Positions 11,985 through 24,285 are shown, counted from the stretch's first letter. The stretch: DNA of 64,000 nt from Lyophyllum atratum (GCA_014905825.1 JACGCN010000005.1:1302001-1366000); one strand, 5' to 3'. Translations and numbers: made by a program. Notes: generated by a model from the sequence alone, not told the origin.

Positions 11985-13779
11985 ATGTTGCGTCGACTCA
12001 TACGCAGGAGCCCAGCTGCACTTCCCCTCTCGCTCCGAAAGCCTCCTGCTCTCTCTGTTGCTAGATGTGTGCCTCGTCCCGCTGCAGCTTTTTCTTATCC
12101 TGCAGCGCCAAGAATAGCAGTGGCTACGTTCCATTCCACCCCTCATAGGCAAGGGGCACCAATAATCCCACTCTTTGCCGCTTTACTAAAGGTCAGTCTC
12201 AGCGTTTCGAACGAGAACCTAGCTAACGATATATAGTTAGGCATCGACTTCATTGGAACTGGCCCGAACCGCAGCGCGAATTGTCCTCACCTTCATGCCA
12301 ATCATACTTATATCAAATGCCAAATCTAAAAAGCACATAAAGTACGCTGCACTCCACGGCATTCCAAAGTCGGAAGAAAGCAAGGAGCGGGTGTTAAAGC
12401 AGATACGAAATCGCAAATTTCTTCTGTACGGCCTCCTCCTCGTCCCAATGACGTTGTTCTGGGCAACAATAGTAGCGAGCTTGGAGAAGACTCCTTTGAC
12501 AGGAAGGTTCGTTGGGATCTTCTCATTAAACCCTACAACGGCTACAACGTGATATTCCATTTTAGATGGAGAATGATAATCCTCTCACCCGAGGAAGAGG
12601 AAGAAATCGCAGCGCAACTCGCAGGACCAGGCTGGTACAGTGCAGTTGCTGAGATTCTAGCGCAAGACGGCCCTCCGAACATTATACCCAATACAGACTG
12701 GAGACACGCCTGGGTCGAGGCGACACTACGGAAATTAGAAGCGACGATTCCGATATTGACTAACGAGCCGAAAATGTACCCCCAGTGGCTGGAAGACAAC
12801 CAGGATCATCCGCCCATGCCTCCACCTGCTGAATACCCTTTACGTCCTCGTCCACGTGCCTCTGAGTACATTCGACGCGTCTGTGAGCGCATCTGCCAGG
12901 GCAAAGAGCAACCCATGCCCCATTCGATAACTGGCCCACCATATGCTCTGTTACTGGTGGACAAACCCGAGGCCTCAAATGCATTTTCTTATGGCTTCGG
13001 CCCTGATGGAGGCGGCGGCATCGTCGTCTACTCGGGCTTTCTTAATGACGTTCTCACGAGGGCGCCTCCTATACCCGATGCTCCTCCTGCTGAGGAGGAG
13101 AAATCATGGTGGTCTCGATTTCTCGGAAACATTTTCTCTTCCCCTCCACCCCCTCGCCATCCTACGCCTACGCCGGAGCAAACCTCTGAACTCGCTATCC
13201 TGCTCGCCCATGAGTTGTCACATCTGGTGCTTTCCCATCATTTGGAATCCCTATCATCTGCAACGGTCGTCATCCCAGGAACTTTTTCCCTGATAACAGA
13301 TATCGTCAGGGTTCTCATCTTTCCTTTGACCATGCTCTTCGGACCGTTTGTGAACGATGCTGTCGCGCAACTCGGAAAGGTAGGATCAGGAGAGCTGATC
13401 AAGGTTGCTGAATGTTGTACGAATATGCGTCAGGAGATTGAGGCTGACGTCGTGTCCGCGAGGTGCGCTTAATGCTCTGTCGACCCATTGAAGATGCTGA
13501 GACATTGTATCCAGGCTGTTGGCGCATGCCGGGTTTGATGCTCGTGATGCAGTCAAATTCTGGGAAGTGCGTTCGGAGAACATGGAGTGCTCGAGGACAG
13601 ACATGGAGCCTCCAAGATCAAATCCTCATCTTGCCCGACAGATAATGGGCCCAGGCACCAGCCATCCGGTGAACGAGATGCGGATTGAGGGCCTGAAGAG
13701 AGAGCTCGCCCGGTGGGAGGCTGAGCGGCGGTCAACGTTCTCGCGTCTACATGTGGCTGCCCGAGAAGTTACGGTCTAG
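11985..13779 (+). CDS. OMA1: OMA1-like mitochondrial M48 metallopeptidase
   Basis: Four exons: 11985-12191, 12241-12506, 12566-13462, 13515-13779, about 544 residues. The N-terminus MLRRLIRRSPAALPLSLRK, rich in Arg and lacking acids, looks like a mitochondrial presequence. A membrane span follows at FLLYGLLLVPMTLFWATIV. The peptidase core has the zinc motif HELSH (LLAHELSHLVLSHH) and the third ligand in EIEADVVSARLLAHAGFD, as in M48. PEASNAFSYGFGPDGGGGIVVYSGFL precedes the zinc site as in Oma1, the inner-membrane stress-activated protease. A Pro-rich insert (SSPPPPRHPTPTPEQ) sits just before HELSH. The basidiomycete sequence is long, so a sister M48 peptidase is the main alternative. Confidence 0.85.
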
Positions 13780-13992
13780 AGGGAATGCAAGGGTGTTATT
13801 TCAACAACAATGTAGGTACCAGTATCGCTGTCCTCCGCCTCGCTTTGTTTTCCTGCATCAAGCAATCTGTACCACCTCGTATTACACGTCATTCATTATA
13901 TATATATATTCTATCTTTCGCACCCCCCACTCCTTGTTCTATATCATACAATATGTAATTTCTATCCATAACCACAGCGCAGAGGGCCAGCA

Positions 13993-14202
13993 TCACTGCT
14001 TTGCATCCGGCAAGAGAGGCTGCCTAACATCGTCTGCTTCCTTGTACTGCCGGAGGAGCCTTGTGTTCCGTGCACCATCAGTTAGCTCTTCGATTTCTTC
14101 TACCTCCTCGTAGCCGCCGAGCTTCGGGAGCACTACAATCCATACGATGACACGTAATAGTAGAGACCACACAACACTGTAGAGAAAGCAGGAAATGGTC
14201 AT
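13993..14202 (-). CDS. Possible small single-span membrane protein
   Basis: A 69-codon minus-strand frame starts MTISCFLYSVVW, continues with a hydrophobic stretch (LLLRVIVWIVVLP) and ends with a charged tail containing GGYEEVEEIEELTDGA and RQPLLPDAKQ. The tail is protein-like, but the 5' end is unclear. Upstream exons can be drawn in two ways (for example MVTDDSK joined to SGNTWMGLQ), and neither joins cleanly in phase. Function unknown. The exon boundaries are weak, so treat this as a candidate only. Confidence 0.35.
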   Translation of the reverse strand: MTISCFLYSVVWSLLLRVIVWIVVLPKLGGYEEVEEIEELTDGARNTRLLRQYKEADDVRQPLLPDAKQ

Positions 14203-14621
14203 GAGAATCGGAGTAAATGAGCATTACTGATAGAAGAGCCAGGCCCATACATAATACCTGCAGACCCATCCAGGTGTTGCCACTTCTAGTTGAAGTCTGA
14301 GCTGACAGTAAGCATGGCGAGGTTCAACCATATCCAGGATTGCGTGATCTACCAGGCTCACTTTGAGTCATCGGTCACCATGCCCGAAGATCAAGCATGG
14401 CTGTGATTGGCTTTCAACGCGATTTTCGAGTTTCGGTGGCCGTTGACAGCGATAAACCGAGCCTTCCACGCCGCGACTGTGTTGCGCAGTGGTACTGACA
14501 GTATTGACATTTTAGGAGGACGCGTTATTTACGTTTGTTGGTGGCTCCGAAAGAGCGGCTGTTCCGAAAGTGTACTCCGCAGAGAGTTCATTCACACCGC
14601 CGCTGGGACTGAAGACAAGAC
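14203..14621. other. Short intergenic region, possible 5' exons of the small membrane protein
   Basis: Holds the promoter of the CFEM gene and, on the minus strand, possible exons of the small membrane protein (splice-like sites near 14340 and 14270). Nothing else recognised. Confidence 0.35.
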
Positions 14622-15369
14622 ATGTTGCCTCTCCTCGTCGCCCCTATTATCTTGGTCCTCAGCCTCTCGTTTGCAAATGCTGCTGGTCCACCCACTCTCA
14701 TACCCCCATCCACTTTTGAAAGTGCGACGAGCAGCAGTACTGCGTCAGGTAGCATCACGTCTCTCAGCGCCAGTGGGAGCACCAGCATGTCTGCAACGCC
14801 CACCACCAGTGCCCAATTCCCCTCATTAAGTGGATTTTCTACGTGTGGTAAGTCCAGGCACCGTGACTTTGTCTTCGCTCCTAATCATTGGTCATACCTT
14901 CACAGTAACGAATTGTCTTCAGTTGGCAGTCAGTGTAAATTGTAGTAGCGTCGCAGACGTGAACTGCTATTGCACAAGGTATGTTTGTATACGGTAGCAT
15001 ATCCGCCTCTCCTGAAGTTTCTTTAGCAAACGCTTCACTCAAGATATCGTCGTCTGTGCAGCAACTTCGTGTCCTGGGGAGATCACGACTGTGGAGTCGT
15101 TGGCGCAGCGGTTCTGCAGTCTAGCTAGTCAGCCAGCATCACTCTCTTTTCCTTCCACGTTGTCCGGAGCTTCGACCTCATCGTCAAATCCAACCAACAC
15201 TGCACCCAGCACGACGTCCAGCGGCACTTCCACCTCTGGAAGCGTGACAACTTCCAACGCGGCTTCTCCGGGTACCGTCTTAGGACCTGGTTATCTTGGA
15301 TCATCACCCTTCCTTGGCATGGGCGTCGCCCTAGTTGGGGTCATCCTCGGCGCATTTTTGGTGGAATGA
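14622..15369 (+). CDS. CFEM-domain GPI-anchored cell-wall protein
   Basis: Three exons: 14622-14847, 14906-14978, 15027-15369, about 213 residues. A signal peptide (MLPLLVAPIILVLSLSFANA) is followed by a Ser/Thr-rich linker. The Cys-rich module has the eight-cysteine spacing of CFEM: FSTC, VTNC, VSVNC, VADVNCYC, VVC, ATSC, QRFC. A second long Ser/Thr-rich stalk leads to a hydrophobic C-terminus (FLGMGVALVGVILGAFLVE), as expected for GPI attachment. CFEM proteins are extracellular, some bind haem, and some act in host interaction; which applies here cannot be told. The signal-anchor architecture is complete and intact. Confidence 0.93.
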
Positions 15370-15770
15370 AATGCAAGTCGAGCCTGGCAATATAATACCC
15401 TATACTATTGGGCATGCGCAGGAGATCATTTATATCAGGGAAGGTGACCAGGACCTCCCGTGGTCAGCAACTCAATCCACTTAAACTAATGAATGTACGC
15501 TATACCAGTTTGTTTTGACTAGCTTTCGAGATTCATCCGGGAATATACACGTTATACCCAATAATCTGAATCATGTTGAGCGTTGAAAACTTCTCTAGGG
15601 CCATCGCTATCCTGATGTGCTGGCTATGATGCGTCTTTCGACCGGCTCCAAACCTGAATCATCGACTACTCTCCAACATTCTAATGACAAAAAGATATCG
15701 ATACAGTCCGGACACATTAATTGAAGCACTACAGTCCTTCATGTCAGTGAGGAACCATCAGGGTCGTCGT
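15370..15770. other. Intergenic region between convergent secreted-protein genes
   Basis: About 400 bp shared by the 3' ends of the CFEM gene and the three-module secreted protein. No ORF, repeat or RNA gene recognised. Confidence 0.5.
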
Positions 15771-18349
15771 TCAAGCGGACTTGGCAGCTGCAATGCATTG
15801 CTGTTGTTGGGCGTTACATGCAGCAACGGTAAAACCGTTCTTGTTCCCAGACGCATTAGCGGCATCGGCGCACTGGTTATTTTGAACATCACTGTCGGGG
15901 ATTGAGCTCGTTGTCATGTGTGCGTGACAAGGAGGGTTTCATACCATGAGCGGACAACCGCACTCTCTAGAGTGTTGATGGCAGAGTTACCAGTCACCTG
16001 GAATCTACCATCTGAGAGGGTAGTGACAGAAGGAGCTACCACACCGCCGAGAGCGCCATTGAACTGCTGTAGGTTTGTGCTATTATCCGAGGTTGTTGGG
16101 GCTTTAGCAGCAGGAGTCGCCTGTAAGAGTGTGTACCTTGGTTCAGAACATCTTGAACTGATATATCAGCATTCCACTTACGGTAGGGGTGTTCTTCGCA
16201 GCCGCAGCGGTGGTGGCAACGAAATTGTTGCCATTGCTGCCACTGCTGCTTGCTCCACCTCCGACTACTCGTCCTTGATTATCGAGGGGAGTAACATTGG
16301 CGAAGTTCTACCGTTGAGTCTTGTCAGCTAGTGGAACTAAGAAGCATAAAAAAGGCTTACAGTCTTGACACCAAAGACTCCGTTGAATGCATCCGCTTGG
16401 GCACCAGTATTAACTGGGGCGGCAGACGCAGCGGACGTAGCGGCTGCACAGGTCGCCTTGGCTGTAGCGTCCGCTGCACAGGTGTTGGTCAGAGTATCAC
16501 AGATGGCACCTGAGTCAATATTCGTATCGTTTTCGCTGGCATAAATGGGTAGTGAACACTCACGGGTGATTATAGCAATGTCCTGGGCGGATCCATGGTT
16601 GAAAGAAGCTACAACGGATCCGTCAGCTATCTGGCAGGTCAAGTTTGGATGCTTCAGTTACCTTTATCAGTCGGCTGGAAGCTAGTTTCACGACGGCCAT
16701 CGAAACCGGCACCGAATTCAATCTGGGGAATGGAGCATTTCCCGAAGTTGCCAATACCGCCGTTACCAGCCGCCGTAGCGGTGGTTGCGGGTGCCGCGAC
16801 AGTACTTGTTGAGACAGCGACATTCGTGTTTGGTGCAGCCGTGGTCGCTGGAGCCGGGTTACCGTTACCAGTGCCTGGAACGGCTTTACCTTGGTTGTCC
16901 ACAGACGCGATGTCAGCGAAATTCTGTATTACTCTCGGTTAGATTTATGGGGCAATGACCAATGGGATGCACCTTACGGTTGTGATACCGAATGCGGCAT
17001 TGAAGACATCAGCTTGAGCACCAGTGCCTGCGGGTGCTACTGCTGCTGCTGCTTTTGCTGCGTTACATGTATCCTTCGCGGTCTGATCAACGCCACAGGT
17101 GTTCGTCAATGTATCGCAGATGAATTCTAAAAAGTATGTCAATAATAGACATTCCGGAGGCATGTGGTTTCCATTTACGAGTGATAATTCCGCTGTTCTG
17201 GGCAGAGCCATGATTGAAAGAAACTTGGAACAGATGTTAACCTCTGAAGGCTTCGAAACATTTCAGATATATACCTTTGTCCACAGGCTGGAAGCTAGTT
17301 TCTCTCCTGCCGTCGAATCCAACACCGAACTCAATCTGCGGAATGGAGCATTTTCCAAAGTTACCGATGCTGCCGCCGCCAGCGGTGGGGGCAGGAGAAG
17401 GAGCAGCGGTAAAGGGATCGCCGACGGTGAAAGTGATGGCATCACCAGTTGCAGCAGGATTCGTCCCGGAAACGGTTACAGTGACAGCCGTCTTGAGATA
17501 CGTATGTGTTCATAAGGAATTCACACTCGGAAAGACGATCAGTACTTACTACACATGAAGCGGTAGGAGCAGTAACCGGAAGGGCAGTAGCAGTTGGCGC
17601 GGCGGTTACAGATGGTGCAGCAGCACTTCGCGTGATACGATAAGAAACATAGAGCCACCGAGATCCCAAGGCGACAACTCACAGAACTGGGGCGGCACCA
17701 CCAAACGGCGCTGTGTTGGCTTGATCACCTTTCTTAACAGTTGCCTTAGTGGCAGGATCGAAGAACAAGTTGGGATCATTCGCGGGGTCTTGAGCCTGAA
17801 CTAAGCCATTGAGCTCGAGGTTCTTCGGAGCTTTCTGGCAGAAGACCGAATTGCGCAATGCGGGAGGGTTTCTGGTGAAATCCTTAATGGACTTGTCAAT
17901 ATTAAATGATAAATAGTGTTCATCGACGTACAGGAGGTGTGTTCTTCTCAACTTGACGATACTCTTTGGCAATTGCAACCATATTAGCCCGTGTAGCCGC
18001 GTCAAACTGTTTGCTCGCATCTAAACCGCGTGATAGGCTCAGTGGGATCAACATATTATTATCAGAAGAACGACTCACCGATGATAGCGTCTGCCAGATC
18101 TTGCTGAGAGCATTCCGGCTGGGCAGCCAAAAGAGGGGTGACAGCTTGACCTGCCAAATTACCGCAGACCTGACCTGGGCAGGCTGCACTGAGTTTCTGA
18201 AGAACGGCTGGCTGTTCTTGTCCAAAACGACGGGGGTGGAGGAAGACCGCGCGGTTCTCCCTCTCGAACCATCTTTCACGAGCAATGACCTGCTGTGTAG
18301 CAGTGAGAATGGATAGCGCAAAAACACCGATGCTGGACTTTGTCAACAT
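15771..18349 (-). CDS. Secreted protein with tandem Cys modules, function unknown
   Basis: Starts at 18349 (signal peptide MLTKSSIGVFALSILTATQQVIA) and ends at 15771 (CIAAAKSA), roughly 600 residues over many short introns. The N-terminal part contains CPGQVCGNLAGQAVTPLLA, a CSQQDLADAI segment, EYRQVEKNTPP and QDPANDPNLFFDPATKATV. Repeated modules follow. Each can be read as GNFGKCSIPQIEFG, GFDGRRETSFQP, SFNHGSAQ, ICDTLTNTC and TGAQADAFN-like blocks, joined by Ala/Thr/Pro-rich linkers. Two modules are complete, around 16340-16750 and 16950-17400. A partial third follows with ALGGVVAPSVTTLSDG. The last exon pair gives VVRSCDVQNNQCADAANASGN. I recognise this as a fungal extracellular family without known function. 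No GPI signal is seen. Confidence 0.75.
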
Positions 18350-20379
18350 CTTCAGCGAAAGTGGGAAAAGAAAGTGGATGCAGCTAGGCGTGAAGAACAA
18401 AGAGCGTAGTAAAGACACCTGGTCGAAAGGAAGGATGAAAGGCGGAACTGGCCGTCAACGACGCAGGCAAAGTCTGAAGGAACCAAATTATGCTTCATCT
18501 TCGCATGGTTCATTGCCCTTTTGTACTATGAGAACTATCATTATGGTCCAGACCTGCAGGATCCAGGTTCACGAGGACCTTCCGACATAACGCCGGTTGC
18601 CTACCAACCCATAACAGCAAAAAGGTTCCTTATTGGAGAACCTAGTCCCATCTTGAGAAGATCGTCCGAGTCGAAAGAGTTCCAATGACAAGGATTTGGT
18701 CCAACCAACAAGACATATTTTATCCCACCAAGGCGACGATAGCATAAGAAGCAGAATGTTCCAAGGTCGAAGGAACTTTTAGCGGGCCCCGAGGTTGGGC
18801 GTTGCTCAGAAGGTTGCCAATCTCTAGGCTCGCTGTTGGGGGTAAATTCGAGGTGAAGGCAGAGATGGTCGGACAGATAGGGTCCCGAACTACTTGGAGT
18901 GTAGTTGAAGAGCGCATCTCGCCAGGGAATTTAAATCCATGGTCATCAAGCGCCTCCTAATCATAACACCTACGCTAGATTGTCACGTTGAGCGCACATA
19001 ACATACAAGGCAGCAGCTCGTCCTCAATAGCTCCCAGAAGGCTCCAGAAGGCTTTGGATATCGAGGGTCTCGTCTTCGATCATATCCCGGAGGTTCTATC
19101 AATTCTGGCCCATCGAGATATCACAGCCAGGCTTTGAAGACGACGACGAGTGAATTGGGAAAGAATGTTCATGCAACGGTTGTCATGTCGTCGACCTATC
19201 AATTCATGGCTATTCATGGACTCCGGGGCTAATTGTTTACTCGAAGGACTTCACCCATGATAACTTATCAGTGTGTTCAGTGCCTGTAAATCTATTCTAC
19301 CCTCGGACGTAGTCTCGACACCAGCCGTTACGGATTTGGTGCACTGTCGGGGTGTAATGATTACCGTGACACATTCCAAAAACAAAATTTACGATTTGCC
19401 TAATTTAACATCGCGTTTGCCTCGCTAATTGAACATTGAGAATTAAGGACAAGACAACTAGGTTCGAATCTACCTCGGATGCGGGGGTTTTCAGAAACGA
19501 GGCTCTTTCGATGACCACATCCTTTACATGGGGACACCTGACGCCATGCCCGCCGCAGTGATGCCATGTATGAGCATGTATGCTGCCACGAGTGCCACCC
19601 CGCGGCATTGATCATCCTCAGCCGTGCATGATGAGTAGCAAGCTCTGGTGCTTGTCAGGCCGGGAGGCACCAAAGCCGTCAAGAAATAAATTCCATAAAA
19701 AGCCGTCAAAAACGTCCTGAGGTCGTTGCTTCGAGAAACTTTCAACGGCGATAGCGACGAACCTGGCAGGGATGTCGTTGTATGAAATCAACGGCCGAGG
19801 TCGCTCACCGAGCTGGGCAACGTCAGCCACGGGGTGATTGAGACCTGCGAATTCTCGGTCGCAGATGCCTATGGTAACGCCTGGCAGCTGCTCCACACTG
19901 ATCGCGCACCAAGCCCCGTACAAGCGGGGTCCTGCACCAAAGTCTCCTTGGCTAAAAACACTTTTGTACCTGCTGCTCTAGCGACTTGTGGCGAGCCTCC
20001 CGAGTGCGTCGAAGTCGGACACCTCGGCGTCTTGCATGAAATAGGTAGCTTGTCGGATGACCGAAAGCATGACTCGCTCGGCGTCCTCGTTCATAGATGG
20101 GAGACGAAATCGCAGGTCTGGGTCTCGCAGTCCGTTCCACGGATGAATCACGAGCTTGCGGCTGGAACTTGGGAGATACTAAGAAAGATAAACCTGTCGT
20201 ATGGTCTGCTAAACGGGCATACGGAAACATGCTTTTACGTACGGAGCAGTGGTGAACAGTGCTTGGAATGGAACGAAGTAGCGAACTTTCGGAGTCATAG
20301 ACTCAAAAAGTACGCGCTATCCACATCAAATTGACGAGATATCTATTGGCTATTCGATCAACATGTACGTGCAGACGCT
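18350..20379. other. Long intergenic region with a possible decayed coding fragment
   Basis: Two kilobases with no confident gene. On the minus strand at about 19618-20020 a frame reads protein-like (YGAWCAISVEQLPGVTIGIC, NDIPARFVAIAVESFSKQRP). It lacks a clean start, has an upstream stop and could not be extended by splicing, so it may be a gene relic. A sequence resembling a Pol III B box (ggttcgaatct, near 19461) has no foldable tRNA around it. Confidence 0.35.
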
Positions 20380-20998
20380 CTACTGGACTTGGTCGAGAGG
20401 GGTCGTCTCGAGATCGATAGCTTGTAAGTCGAGGGCATAGACTAATAAAGTACATCAGTGTATGAATATAAGGAGCGAAAACGCGACTTACCTGAGCCGC
20501 ATTCTATGCAACGCATCTGCTTATCTTGCTTTACGTTGAACCAGCGCACGTCGTGAGTGTCAGCAGGTGAGCCAGTGCATCCAACAATACGTTCGACATC
20601 CTATAGGTAGAGTCGACAAATTAATACAGAGAGCGCCTGTGCAATACGCGGAGGGTGGTGGAGGGTGGTGTGACACATACATAAGAAGGCACAAGGATGG
20701 GGTTGGCTTTTGTTCCAATTCGGCTGGCATCAAGTGGACTATCGTCAAAAACCTTTACACCCTCCAGCTCTCCCAACAATTGTAAACGTTCGAGACCGGT
20801 GGCTTGTTCGACGTCACTGGGAACTGTGCCCGGCTTCGCTCCAGGACCGTAGATTTTAGGAAGGGGTGCGCCATGGTCGTCCGAGGAGACGCGAAGAGTG
20901 GTATGGAGGGCGCGAAGAGCAGAGCGCGCCTGGGGCTTGCTGCTGGAGCGCGCCGTTAGGACTGCTGGACGAGCAGCACGCACTGCAGATCTGAACAT
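20380..20998 (-). CDS. COX4: Cytochrome c oxidase subunit IV (animal Vb type)
   Basis: Nuclear-encoded, zinc-binding subunit of mitochondrial complex IV, in the matrix-facing part. The start at 20998 gives an Arg-rich presequence (MFRSAVRAARPAVLTARSSS). The mature part reads GPGAKPGTVPSDVEQATGLE and NPILVPSY. After an intron it continues DVERIVGCTGSPADTHDV and RCIECGS, and after a second intron VYALDLQA. The zinc ligands CTG...C-x2-C are present. The product is about 163 residues, normal for the family, and introns are in phase. The C-terminal tail after VYALDLQ is slightly longer than usual. It shares an upstream region of 426 bp with the exchanger gene on the other strand. Confidence 0.93.
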
Positions 20999-21424
20999 CG
21001 TTTTGGTGTGGAAAGAGACGGGATGTCACAGAGTCTTGTAGGTCACATGTGACGCCCCTCCGCACACATCCGATGCGCATTATGTAAGGAACCAAACCCC
21101 CTTCTTCCGCTTGACATGCTCCTCGGGGCGGGTCCTGGCTCTCGCTTGCTCAATCTTCTGCCTTTTCGACGCGCCATTCACCGTCAACATCCTGAATATT
21201 TAATTTTTGTGGAAGAATCTGACGAAGGAGCACCTGCTACACGGGCTCTTGACCTGAGGAGGATATTTTCTAAAAATAGACCAACGGGGAACTATTCCAA
21301 CAATATATTAGGACGCGTTCAAAAGCTTCTATTCGCTGCGCAACCGATAATGAAACGTTTAGCTTCGCCGATCCCGTAATTTTTATTCTCTTTCCTCTCC
21401 ACGGCCACCCACATCCTAGAACCA
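20999..21424. promoter_or_regulatory. Shared divergent promoter of COX4 and the cation exchanger
   Basis: The 426 bp between two divergent start codons must hold both core promoters. No specific operator was recognised. A short frame at 21116-21379 has no family resemblance. Confidence 0.4.
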
Positions 21425-24285
21425 ATGCATCCCGCCGCCAAAACCTCTTGCGATACTTGTAGAGTCGGTGAGGATGATGACCTCCCCAGCAGCAGGCTAC
21501 CTTCCTTTTGGACTGCCCCTTCGCATGTTGAATCTATATCGGTGCCCCAAAGACGGAGGGATAGATTCAAAGATTTGTTCAAAGGTTGGAGATTAATCCT
21601 TCTCGGGTCGTGTAAGTTCATTCTATGCAGTTCTTACAACGACTGAGAGGCCGCCAAATCCTAGGGTTTAATCTTCTCCTCGTGTTAATTCCTATATCCG
21701 TGCGTCTTGTAATCGCTTCGATCATCTTTCGGTTGATTGAGCTGCCTGCAGTGGATACTGAACCTTACGATGTCAAAATCCCATTTTCTCAAATTCACCT
21801 GTGTGTCCACCCTCTTAAGGCGCGAGTGTTATCTGAACGACGTTACGTCAGTCTGCATTTTGGCCCTAATCCCACTCGTGAAGGTCTGGTAATTAGTTGA
21901 TGCAAGCCAGAGCTCCGCCGTAACAATTTCTTCAGTTGCATGATCTATCAACTCGTGAACTTGCACTTCGAATTGGAGGATCAAAGACTGGACTTATTAA
22001 TGCAAGCTTGGTATGTCGAATGCATACACCCTTATCTCGTCCTATTCTGACTATCGTCTGCAGAGTAATATGTCTGTTTCCGTTCGAATATTTCCCACCC
22101 CATCCTACTGATTATCCATCACCAGTGTTGGTATTGTTGTCGCGGTATGGATCGACGCGCATATATCCTACCCAAAACTCATAACCACTCCTTGATTAGA
22201 TAACTGCATTGCGGAAATGCGAACTAAGTCTAGTCCAATCGGCTTGTGGGTCTTTGATATCAATACTATGTCTTCAATGGTACTAAACGCCAATAGTAAT
22301 GGGCTCAATACTGAGCAAGCTTCGTACGATTCCATTCCCATTCCCGAAATATGTCTCGCCATTCATATCACTGTACAGTCTTGGTTCTCGGCCTATGCTT
22401 TTTTGCGGGAGGGACGCGATTCTCGGAGCAAGGTTTTGATCCAAGTGCGTAGAGATTACTCGTCCTGCGTGGCTGATTAATAACTCAATGCTCTGTTAAA
22501 TAGCTGCGACCCAAGTACATTGCTCTCTCCTCAGTATCAGTGTCGGAGCCTTGTTTCTTCCTGCTGCATATCACTTCTCGCTTAGCGGCGCGGAGACGGA
22601 TATCCCGGAATGGCAGAAGCAAAACATACTGCACATGAGCCACGGCGTGAGCTTTCTTACTTCCCTGTAGCCCATTATCGAGACAATATTCTGACCTGCT
22701 CCAGGTCTCCATCGTACTCCTATTCAGTGAGCTTTGCAGTTCAACACAATTCAGACAGGAAAGATTCTGATTGAACATGCAACAATCAGTATATATTGCG
22801 TACCTTGTCTTCCAGTTATGGTCGCACTCCCATCTGTACAGTGACAGCCACAACAAGACGAGCAGAAGTTTCTTTGCTAAGGAACGGAAAGGGTCCCCGG
22901 GTTCGCCGCACGGTGGCAGGCAGCGAGCACAGGCCTACACCACGCTTGCCATGAATGATGACATCCGAAGCGTCGACGAGGCACTTTTGCATCCCAACCG
23001 ATCACATATCCGCCCACTCTACTTGTCGCCCACCTCCTCTTACGCCTCGTCGTCCCAACTCACGCTGCCCCCGCTCAGTTCAGCCAGCAGTTCACAGTTC
23101 ACGCTCACAGAGCCGACGGTTCGACTTGTGTATGGGAGCGGCGGATATCCGATGGCGCGGGACAACCTCTCTGGGTACTCGACCAGCGCAAGGACCAAAG
23201 TCGGGCGCGAGAGCCAAGAAAGTACTGAGAAGCCTAGCGAGTCCCCATTTAATCTGAGCCCGAGCCAGAGCCTGAATGGGGATGAGGAGGAGTCGATTCG
23301 TGCCCAGCGCGCTCCCCCAGAGCCACAAGTGAGCTGGCCGCTAGCGACGTTCCTGCTAGTGCTTATTACCGTCGTGGGTGTTGTTAACTCTCGGATACGC
23401 AAATTGGGCTCAGGGCGGGGTTTATCCGTTTTTTTTTTCGCAGTTTGCATCAGTTACGGCTGACTGGCTTGTCGAATCAATGGATGAAATTTCCTTAACG
23501 ATCAGCAAGGAATGGATTGGTTTTATATTGCTGCCTGCCGTCACCGCTATCGCAGGTCAGGTGCACCTTTGCTTTCCTACTATCCCTATTAAACTCGGCA
23601 GTATAGAATGCATGACAGCGGTTAATGTATCAGTCAAGGATCAGTTGACCTTGAGTATCAGCGTCGCTGTAGGATCGTCCATCGTACGTCTGCTTCTCGT
23701 TCTCTTGATCGTTTGACTGATAAACGACATAGCAAACCGCCTTGTTTGTGATCCCGTGAGAAGTTAAAATCCACTACAATGGCTTGCCCTTTAACCTGTG
23801 CTTTCGTAGGTTCATAGTCACTCTGGGTTGGGCCATGGGCAAACCATTATCACTGCTGATGGATCCATTCCAATCGCTCGTACGTAAAAATCCTGCAGTA
23901 CCTTCTTGAAGATGTTAGTACTCACAGAACTGCTTCGAATATGCTAGGTCTTGTACATTTCCGGTAAGCGCACACCACCTAACCAGATAATCTTACTCTA
24001 TCAACTACGTCTCCACTAGTGCAAACCATGAATTACGTAGTCGCAGATGGTAAATCCCACTGGCTAGAAGGGATGATCCTTATCTGTGAGCACCTTTTCA
24101 CGAGATCGTTGGTTTCACTCCCTGATATGCTGGCTATCTGGAGGCCTATATATTATTATTGCGGTGTCATTCTGGTTCTATCCAGGTATGTTCGGGCTTC
24201 TGACAGACCAGGTGGCTCACCCTGACATGGTTCTGTAGGATCAAATCTCCCAACATCACTTGCGACTTGCGTCATGACAACGTAG
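21425..24285 (+). CDS. Ca2+/H+ exchanger (CAX/VCX1) paralogue with altered ion-binding motif
   Basis: About 16 exons with short introns. Spliced reading gives RFKDLFKGWRLILLGS, WFNLLLVLIPISWILN, FCILALIPLVK, ALRIGGSKTGLINASL, AITALRKCELSLVQSAL, MGSILSKLLLVLGLCFFAGG, SLLSISVGALFLPAAYHFSL and YIAYLVFQLWSHSHLYSD. A long hydrophilic loop follows, then VTADWLVESMDEI, ECMTAVNVSVKDQLTLSISV, QTALFVIPFIVTLGWAMGKP, NYVVADGKSHWLEGMILI, and the end FWFYPGSNLPTSL. This is the vacuolar-type cation exchanger fold of about 11 spans. The first conserved GNAxE motif reads SNIVG, carried on an 8-nt and a 19-nt exon (22064-22071, 22126-22144). The second reads TAIAE. Transport of Ca2+ is therefore doubtful, and this may be a diverged paralogue. 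Confidence 0.82.

Noticed and set aside
19440..19530. tRNA gene suggested by ggttcgaatct
   Set aside because: No acceptor, D or anticodon stem could be paired around it on either strand.
22000..22480. The cation exchanger as a pseudogene, because of stops in its middle part
   Set aside because: Each stop lies in a short intron with GT-AG ends, and splicing restores the conserved membrane spans.
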